Assembly: GCF_000972845.2 (NCBI RefSeq)
Contig: NC_040011.1
Span: forward strand, 28,636,806 to 28,700,805
Direction: 5' to 3'
DNA length: 64,000 nt
Source: Larimichthys crocea
Taxonomy: Eukaryota; Chordata; Actinopteri; Sciaenidae
The translations under genes and the position numbers were made by a program. Below, one piece after another: positions 45,008 to 55,430 of the stretch (position 1 is its first letter; every line of letters starts with the position of its first letter). Below the pieces are notes generated by a model. The model was not told where the DNA came from. It saw nothing but the letters and a program-made list of their open reading frames with translations, and did not search any database.

Positions 45008-46479
45008 GTATACAACATACAACGACAAAAATACAAAATAATAAAATAAATCACTTTTCAGTGTTTCCCATGACACAATTTAATTTAATAAATCAAACAA
45101 ACAATAAACAATACTTACAAACAATATTTCTGGCTGTGGGACAAGTAAAAGTACCATATGAACTCTTTTCACAACATTTTAAGTCGAGGAGAATCAAAAT
45201 TACTAAAGCAAACGTGCAAAAGAGAGAGAGAGGGCGAGGGAGAAAGCACTGTAAAGAGTGTTCTAGTGCTGTAAGGCATGTTAGCTGTGTCTCAAATCCA
45301 TATTACATGTGTAATACAGTATGTAGTTTACTGTGTTCACACGAAAAGTGACAAAATAAAGTACACTCAAAGAATAGTCAGGTAAAAAAGCTCCAGGAAC
45401 ACTTCAGAAAACAAAAATAACTCATTTTCTTTTGGAAAAACATTGTTTTCTCACATTTCACTGACATAAACGTAAAGTCACAGTTCGAATGAGGTCTTTG
45501 ACAGCGCAAGTTGTAGCAAAAGTATTGTAAGAGAGGCAAAGTGTTGATTTCCTGTTATATAGATTAATATAGTGTAGTGCTATGAGCATGTAGTAAGGAA
45601 CTGAGACACAGCAGCTGCTTGATTCAGTACACGACATCTCATAACACAGATTAGTTGTGTTTTGTCCCTTACTGACTGAATGTGACGATGTCCATTAAAC
45701 ATACTTTAGTCTGTAAACTGGAACACTATATTTCACAACATGTACAATTCATGTTGTTTTCTAACAAATACTGTTTAGACATCATCGGGAAACCCCTCAC
45801 ACTGCTCGCATTGTCACATTTGGCACAACAATATCCAATACAAAGCTCAGCTGGAGCTCACAGGAGTGGACAAATGGAAAGCACAAGCGCATACGATTGT
45901 AGCAGCTGACACAGAGCAGTAGACAGGAGGAAAATGATTGTGTGTTTTATAATCCTACAGTTTGATGAGGATTAGTGCAAGCCACACTTGTACAACCTTC
46001 AGGTTTAGGCAAAATAACACTACGATAAAGGCCCATATAGTCTCTATCACCAATCCCAAGGGGACAAGTGAGCCACAGCCAGCATTTGCGAGTGCTTTTT
46101 AACAAGGATTTTTAATTATACATTCATTTCAGTGCTCAGTGTTTTCAGTTTCAGTGCTTAGATACATTTTCACTGCTCAGCAACACTGCTAATTACTGTG
46201 TCAATATTCTGAGGCCAGCCTCAATAAGTGTACAAATTACTTCCAAAGTAGACCCATAATTTCTTGGTTCTCTCTACAGGTAATAGCCTTTACTGGAGAA
46301 GATACTGGTAGACAATTATACCCCATAACACCTTAAATGACCACTTACTATTCCAGCTTCTTCCCATCCCAAGCGACCTCTTCTTGAACTGAGGTGATCT
46401 ACCCTGCTGCTCCTGATAATATTGACCATCACCACAGAAGTAAAGACACACGGCCTGTTAACATTCAGACTTCCAGCTG
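45008..46479. other. Intergenic region and probable zdhhc24 3' UTR
   Basis: No conserved exon is recognised. The right part should hold the 3' UTR of the minus-strand zdhhc24. Confidence 0.5.
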
Positions 46480-49059
46480 TTACCGGGAAGGTTCGAGCGA
46501 TCCCGTGACCTGGAAGTTCATCCCATCTCCAGGTAGAGGTGATGGGATGAGTGGGCAGATCCAGCAGAGGTACCAGCGAAGACCCAGAGAGTGACGCAGG
46601 TTGCCCAGGACTCCAAGGTTGTAGGGTCGACGGGTCGAGTACCACTCCCTGGTGGTCTGTCCCCGAATCATCAAGAAGAGATGGAAGAAGAAGAAGGCGG
46701 ACACCAGCAGGAAGCCCACAACGCACGTGTCTGCGATGAAGGCAAAGGCAAAGGCACGAGCTGAGACCTGGCCTGGGGGGAAAAGTAACAGCAGTACTGA
46801 TTAAACATTAAATAAAAAGCCAAGCTCAGTCTAAATTTGTAAGTGGAAAAAATTTGGTTACAATTCTGTCAAACAAGTGAACTGATGTGCCCAAGAGTAT
46901 AAAACGAGAGAGAGTTTTGGGAGAAGGAACCCTTAAATTCTGACAATATTTAAATATTTCCACAAGTCCTACCTGAAACTAGCATGATCCAGGGTATGAG
47001 GAGCAGCAGGAAGCTGTGCAATGTCAGACCTTCCTTCAATATGACAATGAAGACCTCTGCATTCATCAGAGTGGCGTACAGGAGCCCAGACCACATAAAC
47101 AACAAGCAGCTCAGGAAGTAGCGGTAGTTACGGAAACCCACGCACTGGCCGAAAAAGACGCAGTGGTGATCCCGCCGCAGCACACACACTTTACAGTCGT
47201 AGCAGTGTGAGCAACGAGGAGGAGTGTGTGTCTCGCATGTATAACAGTACCTGCGTGGAAACAAGAGAGAAAATATGAATATTTATGGTCAGAGACGCAA
47301 CATTGCAGATCAAAACCTCAGCTTAGATAAACATCTTAATTCAATGGTTCAGCCCTGCTTTTGTCAGCAAACAAACATTTCAAGGATGAGATCTCTGTCT
47401 GCAAAAAATCTGGAAATTGTCATTGATGCATTCTTAAGCAGTCGGCTATATCTCTCTTGCTCTCTCTCTCTTGTCTGCAGCTCATCCAAAACTCCAGCTA
47501 CTAGGATTTTAACTGGGATAAAGACAAACTTCACACCTACTCTGGCTTATTTACACTAGCAACAGAGTTGATTTTAACATCTTATGGAGAGGCCCAAAGT
47601 TATTTAGCCGATATGTTGGTTCCCTATGCCCCCCCATGTCGCTCAATAATATCCTCAGATGCGTCATTTCTGGTTGTTCCTCTGTCCAGATTTATACATA
47701 AAGGGGACAGAGCCTTTGCAGTTGGGGCTCCATGACCTGCCTGAGGAGATGAGGGCTGTAAAATCTTTGATTTTATTGCTTTTAGTTTGTTATTGTGGTT
47801 GGTTTTAATGTGTTCTGGTTGATTGTAAAGCACTTTGTAACTGTGTTTTGAAAGGTGCTATATAAATAGTTTATTATTAAAGATATTAAAAGTAGTCTTT
47901 ATGCACAGGGGCACTAACCTATTGTGTAAACTGCAACTAAGGAGCCACAGACCAAAGTGTACTGTACATCTACAAACCAAGCCTGTATGAGCATGTTACT
48001 GCTCCTCAGTGTGGTTCTCCCTCTGCACTGAGGCAGACCGGAAGAAGCTCCAGAGAGTGGGTAAGACAGCGCAGAAGATCGCGGGCTGCCCCCTCCCCTC
48101 CCTCAAAGACATTTACACATCTCGCTGCCTCAGCAGAGCGCAGACCATTACCGGAGACAACACCCATCCCACCCGTTTGACCTGTTGCCCTCTGGCAGAC
48201 GCTACAGGTGCACTAGAACCAAGACAAACAGACTCAGGAACAGTTTCTTTCCCAAAGCCATTGTTATAAAAATTAGGGTTACACAGCTAGTTAGATGTTT
48301 TAACTTATACAATGCTTGTTCTTACATTATACGTCCTTAGGGCACTTCCCTTTATTGCTGTTTTCCTGAGACTGGCAGGGTAAGGTAAGGTTCAGGTTAA
48401 TGTATAAATAGATTTGAGAACAGAATGGGGACTAGGGACAGGTCAGAGAGGTGACATCAAGATTGGGGACATACTGGCTACTCATTAGGTGCCGTAACAG
48501 CCATCACCATCCTGAATGCACACATGCACTAGCCCCCAACATGCAAAATCTCTTGTGCAATAACTTCCTGTGCAATAATCGTACCTGTGTATCACGACCT
48601 CATGTGCAATAATTGTATATGTTCATCTATGTTTTATTTTTGCATTTGTATTTACATTGTGGTTTTATATTTGTCTATACTGATGCTATACAATACTATA
48701 CCATTCCCCATATTAGGACCAGCACCTCGTTGAAGCCCCAATGACCTTCCTTACCTCCAGCCCTGACCCATGCCCTCTCCTCCCAGGAACACCCCCCTGA
48801 TGCTGGGGCTGGTCCTGAGGAAGAGCACGGAGTTCCAGCAGATGTTTCCCAGCATGAAGTACTGAGCCAGCAGGTGGACAGCTTTCCACCAGGCGGACCC
48901 CGCCGTCTTCTGCTGCTCCGGCTCCAGAGGAGCCTCGAGCAACACCAGGTAGCTCACCTCCCCGGTGATGGAGAACACCAGGAAGGTGTTGAGGACCACG
49001 GGGAGGTGGCGACACAGCCTCTCCACCCTGCAGAACACTTTACTGGCTAAACTCGTCAT
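46480..49059 (-). CDS. zdhhc24: Probable palmitoyltransferase ZDHHC24
   Basis: DHHC enzymes S-acylate proteins on endomembranes through a cysteine intermediate. Exons (minus): 48755-49059, 46973-47250, 46480-46772; 876 nt, 291 aa (human 284). The cysteine-rich domain begins [16 protein letters not shown] and reaches the active DHHC at residues 129-132 (RRDHHC), so the catalytic cysteine is Cys132. Hydrophobic segments flank it: [13 protein letters not shown] near the N-terminus and two pairs after the domain, one of them in [20 protein letters not shown]. The C-terminus has [16 protein letters not shown] and LPGDGMNFQ, matching ZDHHC24. I chose the ATG at 49059 (context ACCATGA); an in-frame ATG at 49089 is possible. 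Intron 1 carries two LINE remnants. Confidence 0.92.
47300..47880 (+). mobile_element. Degenerate LINE remnant with GTAAAGCACTTTGTAA-type tail
   Basis: In broken frames around 47480-47560 the sequence recalls the [14 protein letters not shown] motif of LINE ORF2 proteins. It ends with GATTGTAAAGCACTTTGTAA and GTGCTATATAAATAGTTTAT, a very common teleost LINE tail. It lies antisense in zdhhc24 intron 1. Confidence 0.6.
48030..48640 (+). mobile_element. L2/Rex1-like LINE 3' end
   Basis: From 48030 the frame encodes [17 protein letters not shown], the usual C-terminal motif of L2/Rex1-type ORF2. After a frameshift, LLPSGRRYR and [12 protein letters not shown] follow. The 3' part (ATTAGGGTTACACAGCTAG, GGCACTTCCCTTTATTGCTG, GAGACTGGCAGGGTAAGG, GGTCAGAGAGGTGACATC) matches pieces at 12260-12350 and 13205-13330, showing that those belong to the same family. 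Confidence 0.72.
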
Positions 49060-51136
49060 GGTTCCTGCCTGTCCACCGGAAGGACGCAAGCTGTCTCTGC
49101 TCGTTTAAATGAAGCGCACGGTGTCAGTAACACCTGATATATGTTCGGGGTAAATTACTCTAATGTAAGAGTTAAATGTGACCCTGTTAACCTCTCTAAA
49201 ACCTTTGCACTGCCGAGATCTCTGCTACTGCTGGACGGAACCAAGTGTCTAATAGGCGTTACATAAAAATACATCCGCAGTGCAACAACACATTGTAGTT
49301 CCGCTTGTGAGATCTCGTGGGTGAACGACCCTTTTAAAAATAATTATATATTATATACACAAAGAGTTTTGTCTCAGACTGCTGGATTATTAGTTAGATA
49401 TTAGTCTTTAGTCTTTTTATATGTACATATGTATGCTCATGTTGCCTTTCTCTATAACCTATTACTGTTTGAGATGTGAGTAAAAAAAAAAAATCACAAA
49501 AATCTAGTTTTTGTTTTTGAAATTCTTTAGTGTATTTAGTAAGCGCATTTTAGCAGATATTTGACCAATCTGGGAACTAAATCCTTACCAAGAAATTTCT
49601 TTACAATTGTGTTTAGGAATGTGTGTAATATCATGTCTTAAAATGTTGAAATTCAACTCCCGTGGGAATTGCTCAAAGTTGGGGTATCTGTAACCGATTT
49701 TTGAAAAATCGACATTGTTAAATCTGGCTTTAAGTAACTTGTGAGGAGTCAAACTAGGAGTTTTTCATGATTCTTAAACACCATGAAAAATTCTATCTTT
49801 TTTCTATTTGGTGTATTGCTTACTGACTGCTTGATAGTGTATATCATTTTGATCAATTTGTTTATGCAGTTATTGCAGTGTTTGGTTTTGAGCACAGGTA
49901 AAACTGTTTTGAGGTGAAAGTTTGATTTTGCAAGAGGAGTCAGAGGTTTTGTAAATACTGCTTGAAGATGAGGTTTTGTGTTTAATATTTTAAGAAAACT
50001 GAGCAAGGTTTCAGAAATGGTGTTTTAGCAATTAAGAAAAACTGTAAAACAGCTTCAATGTCAAATCTTTGAATTAAGTGATCTAAAATACCTCTAAAAC
50101 ACCTTGTTTCTTCCATTTAACTCTGTTGATCCAATTTATTTACTTGCTTCCATAGGTGTAGTACATTATAATTCTGGCAATCCAGACTATTGACATGGGC
50201 TGTGTGAGGGATCAGACCAGATCACACAGGACAAAACGCAAACAGACCTTCTGGACCGGAAGGCAAATTTCAAAAGGAGAAAATAGTGGCTGTAGTTTTG
50301 TTGTATTTGTATTTCAATTTAGCATGTTTCTGTACTTTCTGATGATATAGCATGGTATTTTTATGATTTAATACAGTAAATATTATCAATACTACATATT
50401 GTTCCTTCAAATTTGTGTGCCGCATTGCATGCCGTGTTCAGCCTCCCATCTTTGCTTTATCTGCAGGTTGTTTCGTAGATTTATAGGCAAAAATATGATA
50501 TTATAAAATATAATATAAAAAATGTTTTTTTTAATCATCATTTCTTGTTTGTATTTGTATTAGAAATGTTTCTATATGGGTAGTTTTGTTTGTATTTGTA
50601 TTAGAAATGTTTCTATATGGGTAGTTTTCCTCGCTTCATGTGTAGGAGACTTGAACTGTTGAAATGTTTTGAAATTGTCACAACTAAATACCATGATCTG
50701 GCCTGATCTTCTAAATTGTTAGGTATAAAACTCTTCAAAGATACAGTGCTTATTAATGAGGAAATTTCCTTTGATTATAGAAAAGTTAATATAAATTGTT
50801 GAGCTGAGGCTTTGAGTGATAATTCACTGTAGGTCTATAGCTATGAGCGACCCCACATTGTGGTCACGTCACATTGTTTTTACATAATCATTTTCCTAAT
50901 TTCTTTGGGAAATAGTAAGAATAACCCCATTTTAAGTAACATATTATATGTACCCTATTCAGAATGAAAATGTATGATATACATGAAAACCTTTTGTTGT
51001 TTATAATGAGAATATACAGTATGTTTAATATAGTGAAACTCTTATGGGAAACATGATAAACACCATTCAATGACAAATGAGAAATATTTTTTTGTTGTTT
51101 TATTTTTTCTTTTTTTTTTCTTTTTTTTTTTTTTTT
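49060..51136. other. Intergenic, no gene recognised
   Basis: The left edge is the zdhhc24 promoter side. The rest is AT-rich with no conserved frame. It includes a 40-bp direct duplication at about 50548-50628 (unit beginning TTTGTATTTGTATTAGAAAT). Confidence 0.5.
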
Positions 51137-51290
51137 AGGAAACCGGAGCACCCGGAGAAAAACCTTACCAAGGGGGTGTTAGGGGTTGTGGGGTGAAAGA
51201 GGGGGGGTGTTTTTTTTTTTTGTTGTTGTTGATTTTACCTATGGCTTAGGAGAAACCGGAGCACCCGGGGAAAACCTTTACCATAAGGCT
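51137..51290 (-). repeat. Two tandem V-SINE-like core fragments
   Basis: On the minus strand the core GGGTGCTCCGGTTTC occurs twice, about 105 bases apart, each preceded by a GGTTTTCCCC- or GGTTTTTCTCC-like lead. Poly-T/A tracts flank them. They lie directly after the stop codon of the intronless gene and so may be in its 3' UTR. Confidence 0.55.
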
Positions 51291-51319
51291 ATCTCAACCA
51301 CTGCGATGGTGTTGCAGGG

Positions 51320-53281
51320 TTAGGATGGTTGGGATGAAGGAGGTGGCACAGGAGGTTGCACAGTTCTTTTGAAAAGTCGTTTGAATCTTTTCCATAGAGA
51401 AGGCTTTCTGGGTCTGTTCAAAATCGCAGCCACCTGTTCCTCAAGACCGTTGTGTCTGTCCTGATTTTCAGCTTTGCTGGTTCCCTGCTCAACGGCCTGT
51501 TGTTGTTCTGTGATACTTTTCAACAGATTGGCCTTTTGCTCCTCCCACTGAAGTGCCTCCTGTTTTAGACCCTCCTCTGCTTGTACCAGTGCAGCCACCA
51601 GTTTGGAGTTGTCTTCATTCTGATTGACAGTACTTTCATTCAGAAGATTTTTGGTGGGGTCATCTTTATGGACCTCTTGTTGTTCAGTCACACTTGTCAG
51701 GAGACTGCACTTTTCTTCTTCCTCCTCCCACTGTTTGGGGAGGTCCTCCTGATCTTCTTCACTCTGGTTAAGAGTGTCACTTAATTGGTTACTGGTGTTG
51801 TTCTCGAGTGCCTGTTGTTGTGCACTGATTGTTTGCAGAAGATTAGACTTCTCTTCCTCCCACTGGAGGGTCTCTTGTTTGAACTCTTCTTCTGCCTTTA
51901 CCAGTGCAGCCACCAGTCTAGAGCTTTCTTCAGACTGATTGGCTGCACTGTCCATTAAAGTAGTCCTGTTCATTTCATCCTGGAGGATCTGCTGTTCTTC
52001 TTTGATGTTGCTTAGCAGATTTGATTTCTCCTCCTCCCACTGGATAGTTTCCTTCTTTGTGTCCTCCTCTGCCTGGGTCAGAGCAGCCACCAGTCTTGAG
52101 TTTTCGGCTCTCAGATGGGACATAGATGTTTCAATTTCACTCTGATGGCTTTTTTCTTTTTCAACAGCTTCCTCCAGCTTGGTAACCGTGCAGAGAAACT
52201 CCTTTTCTGAGGTCTCTGTGTTGGATATCTCAAGCTGAAGGTACTCGACCCTGGTCTGATGTTTTGATTCTTCTTGAGCTTGCACAGCTCTCTGAGTTTG
52301 GAGCATTTCTCGAAGTTGCTCCACCTCTTTAAGCAAAGCTGCTTGCTCACTTTCTAGTTTGATGATCTCCTCACTTTTGTCTTCCATGAAGTCGATCTCA
52401 GGGACTGCTATCATCTTTACCCCGGTCTGCTGAAAGAAAGCCTCAGCTGGATTGGTGGCTTCTGATATTGGAGCCTGCTGTGGGGTATTGCTGGGCTGGG
52501 GGACATGTATGCTGATGTCTTCAACAATCACATCTAACTCTGGTTCTTCTGGAATCACAGCTAACTGTGATCCTGTGCGCCGAGGCGTACATACTCTGTA
52601 GTGTCCTGTGTGAGGCCGCCGGTGCTCTGATCCAGTGATCTTCCTGATGTTCAAGGCTTTTGCAGCCTGTTTTTTTTCAGGGGCCACCACACACTTCTCA
52701 GCTGTAAGTGGGGGAAAGTCAATCTCATCGATCTCCAGGGAATTAATTGTCTCTTTTGTTTTGGTGGATTTCAGCCAAGGATTTTCTTTAGGAGGCTGAG
52801 GCTGTTTGTGTACTTTTTTAGGAACCACAGTTTTCTTGGGGCGGGCAGCTACCTGTGATGACTGTGATGTTATAGCAGGCTGTGGTATTTGACTACTGAG
52901 TAGGGGAACATCAGCCTCATTAGTCTTCCTGCAATTCTTTTGGAGCATGGCTGCACGTGCAGTCCATGGGTTTACAGGTGGTGGTGGAGCCAGTTGTGAA
53001 TCAAGGTATTGTTTTCTAGCTACTTGTTGTTCCTCAGAGTTCACATCTAACTGTGACTCTTCAGTAGTGAGAGTTACCTGTGGCTTTTCAGATACTGGTT
53101 CTGGTTCTACAGACTTCTCACTTTTAACTGTCTGCTCCATTTCACAGTTCAAGTCTGCAGACTTGTTCCGCACAAGACAGACAGGAGGCTTTTTAATAAA
53201 GACATCACCTCTACCTCTGTTGTTGGTAAGCCGCTTATTCCTGCCTTTCTTGCTTTGTTTGCTTTTTCCACTTGTCTCCAT
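51320..53281 (-). CDS. Intronless 653-aa repeat coiled-coil protein, unrecognised family
   Basis: A single uninterrupted 654-codon frame. Residues 1-30 are basic (SGKSKQSKKGRNKRLTNN). Residues about 100-210 are Pro/Lys-rich with two NPW motifs (PVNPWTARAAML, ENPWLKS) and a DEIDFPPL motif; NPWT also occurs in LARP1, from memory, but no La domain is present. A coiled coil starts near 310. Residues 395-453, 454-512, 513-558 (shorter) and 559 to about 608 are tandem repeats of about 59 residues built on SRLVAALxxAEE, then QWEEEKSNLL and EQQQ. The C-terminus is basic and amphipathic (WKRFKRLFKR), then Pro-rich. The ATG at 53281 lies about 117 bases after a TATA box. An intronless frame this long is either a real lineage-specific gene or a young retrogene. 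I cannot give a function. Confidence 0.75.
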   Translation of the reverse strand: METSGKSKQSKKGRNKRLTNNRGRGDVFIKKPPVCLVRNKSADLNCEMEQTVKSEKSVEPEPVSEKPQVTLTTEESQLDVNSEEQQVARKQYLDSQLAPPPPVNPWTARAAMLQKNCRKTNEADVPLLSSQIPQPAITSQSSQVAARPKKTVVPKKVHKQPQPPKENPWLKSTKTKETINSLEIDEIDFPPLTAEKCVVAPEKKQAAKALNIRKITGSEHRRPHTGHYRVCTPRRTGSQLAVIPEEPELDVIVEDISIHVPQPSNTPQQAPISEATNPAEAFFQQTGVKMIAVPEIDFMEDKSEEIIKLESEQAALLKEVEQLREMLQTQRAVQAQEESKHQTRVEYLQLEISNTETSEKEFLCTVTKLEEAVEKEKSHQSEIETSMSHLRAENSRLVAALTQAEEDTKKETIQWEEEKSNLLSNIKEEQQILQDEMNRTTLMDSAANQSEESSRLVAALVKAEEEFKQETLQWEEEKSNLLQTISAQQQALENNTSNQLSDTLNQSEEDQEDLPKQWEEEEEKCSLLTSVTEQQEVHKDDPTKNLLNESTVNQNEDNSKLVAALVQAEEGLKQEALQWEEQKANLLKSITEQQQAVEQGTSKAENQDRHNGLEEQVAAILNRPRKPSLWKRFKRLFKRTVQPPVPPPSSQPS

Positions 53282-53440
53282 TGTGAAAATGTGCAGATGT
53301 GTCGTTCAGATGTACTTATTGACTCGTGTACTTGACCGTACTTGACTCTGTTTGACTGTGTCTAAACTGGGTCTGATCCTGTTGGACTCTGTCTGCCTAT
53401 ATATACTCTGCTGTGCTTTAAAGTGAAAGTGATGTCATGT
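53282..53440 (-). promoter_or_regulatory. TATA-type promoter of the intronless gene
   Basis: TATATATA at 53398-53405 is well placed to initiate minus-strand transcription about 90 bases before the ATG. Slightly upstream lie AAAGTGAAAGTGA (53420-53432), similar to half of an interferon-response element, and TGATGTCAT (53430-53438), a CRE/AP-1-like site. Short repeats of ACTTGACTCTG and TTTGACTGTGT fill the leader. Functional meaning is inferred. Confidence 0.5.
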
Positions 53441-53728
53441 GTGCTTTGATGTTCTAGAACTAATTTGCATATAATGTTGTGGCATATCAGGATATACGTC
53501 CATATAAGGGCATGCCATTTATTACCTTTGATCAACCAATCAAAAACATGTTATTGTTCAAAGTTGTTTGGATTTAATTTAAATGCAACAATTTGCTGTT
53601 CAGAAAAAATGGTGTCCGTGGCACAGAGAGCTTCATGGATCAAAGACTACAACAACAACAACAACAATAGTGACATTTCTTTCAAGCTTCAGCCAAGTCA
53701 TACAAGTCATATTCCCCACACGTTACAG

Positions 53729-53744
53729 GTTAGGGTTAGGGTTG
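53729..53744. repeat. Short interstitial telomere-like TTAGGG repeat
   Basis: GGTTAGGGTTAGGGTT, two and a half telomeric units, in otherwise unremarkable sequence. Confidence 0.8.
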
Positions 53745-54529
53745 CAATTTTCAATCTATGAAATGAATTTATTTATTTTGGGAAATCACTGATAGGAAAT
53801 CTCACTCTGCTTTATTTATATCTGAAACAAAGAAATATAAACAGCCTACACAGAGTATAAGATTTAACAACCCACAAAATAAAAACTGTAAACAAAAGGT
53901 GGAGGCGACAGGACGATGTTGATGTTGATAAAGTGGAGATAACTGGTGATGGTCCAAGGAGACATGACGAGGCTGGAGGGAACTGTGCTGATCAATCATC
54001 AATACTACAGTCAATCAACTGAAACATGAACAGGCGACGTGTCTGACAGTGGAACAGTCAATCTTTGCTTTCAAACAACATTACATGGTGAACACGGCAC
54101 CATTCTGCTTTGGCTTTCCTACTATCATCACTGTTCACTGCAACAACAACAAAGTGAAAATGAGTTGATGTGATTCCTCTAAACTAAAAACAAATAGTAA
54201 ATTAACAGGAAATCACTTGAAATGACAGAAGTTTTCTGTTTCTGCAAACTGTAAACAAGCAGTGAACCAAATTGTCATTTCAAGTATTTTGCAGACAGTG
54301 ATGGTATTTTTCATTATTGCTGTACGATTTATACTGTATTTTTCCTGCTTTCTGAAGTAACACACATTTCTGTAAAATGAGAATAATGACCTGTAACTAA
54401 ACATGTGGCTCATGGAATAAACATTCACTAACAAGGACCACGCCCGTACAGATGGAGTTTGAACATGTTTATTACAAGTGACGTTCGGGAAGCGTGGGTG
54501 GTATGCTGTGGGAGGGTTTAGGGAAAGAG
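53745..54529. other. Intergenic, no gene recognised
   Basis: AT-rich sequence without a conserved frame or clear repeat. Confidence 0.45.
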
Positions 54530-54660
54530 AGGGTGAGAGGGTTCGAGGGATGAAGGGATGGGGGTCGAAGCATGAGGGATGAAGGGATGAGGGGTGAGGG
54601 GAGGAAAGGCGAGGGGGATGAGGGATGAAGGGAAGGAGGGATGAGGCGGGACCATCGGCA
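54530..54660. repeat. Purine-rich minisatellite (GGGATGA / AGGGATGAAGG units)
   Basis: Irregular repeats of GGGATGAAGG and GGGATGAGG make one strand almost pure purine. Open frames across it (Pro/Ser/Leu-rich) are composition artefacts. Confidence 0.8.
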
Positions 54661-54996
54661 GAGTGGTCCTGAGGTTGACCGGAGGAATCCTGGAAGGAAC
54701 CTGGGGGGATGGAGACTCTGAGTGGGGGAACCGTCTCTCTGCGACTCTAGGATTAGAGCCCCTGGTTCCTGTGTGGGAATGGAGATGAGAAAAGGGGAGA
54801 CAAAGCGAGAAAGAGGGTATGGGGGGGTGGGATGTGACAGCGGCGTCAAAGAAGGAGTGGAAGGAAGAGGGAGTGCTTAAGTACATGGAGAACGGAAATT
54901 GAACGAGTACGAGGCGTGGCCCTTATTCCCGAACCCGGTTTATAAAAACCCCATTTAAAGGTATAACATATTAGATATTTACTGTATTAAATAAGT

Positions 54997-55430
54997 TTAG
55001 ATTAGATTCGATTAGATTATACTTTATTTATCCCACAACAGGGAAATTCTTCTGTTACAGCAGCAGAAAGGGTGGGATATACAATACAGAAGTAAAATAG
55101 AGAATAAAAATAAAAATAGAAAAGGCAACAATAGACCAAGTATCCTTCAGCCTATACAGTAAATAAGAAACCAATAGACAAAACAACAGACAAACAACAG
55201 ACAAGTGTACAGTTGTGCGAGAATGAGTACTAAAGGTGAAGTGGCAAGATAGAAATAATATTGCAGAGATAGTGTCATGATAATATTACAAACGTAAGGT
55301 GGCAAGATATCAGTAGTATTGCACATGGTGGTAATCTGTAGTAATCAAGTAATCAGATGGAAATATGATTGCAGATAAAAAATAAAATAAATATAAAGCT
55401 GTGGTGAGTAGTTGTAATCAGGGCTAATTA
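54997..55430 (-). mobile_element. Retroposon 3' end with (TCTAA)n tail, inverted relative to the 1640 copy
   Basis: On the minus strand it ends CTGCTGCTGTAACAGAAG, then a GGGATAAATAAAGTAT-like stretch and TCTAATC units, matching 1640-1712. The body extends to about 55430 with GCAAGATAT-type repeats and A-rich runs. Confidence 0.6.

Noticed and set aside
54472..54886. Pro/Ser/Leu-rich minus-strand frames of about 120 codons
   Set aside because: They come from a purine-rich minisatellite; composition alone explains the open frames.
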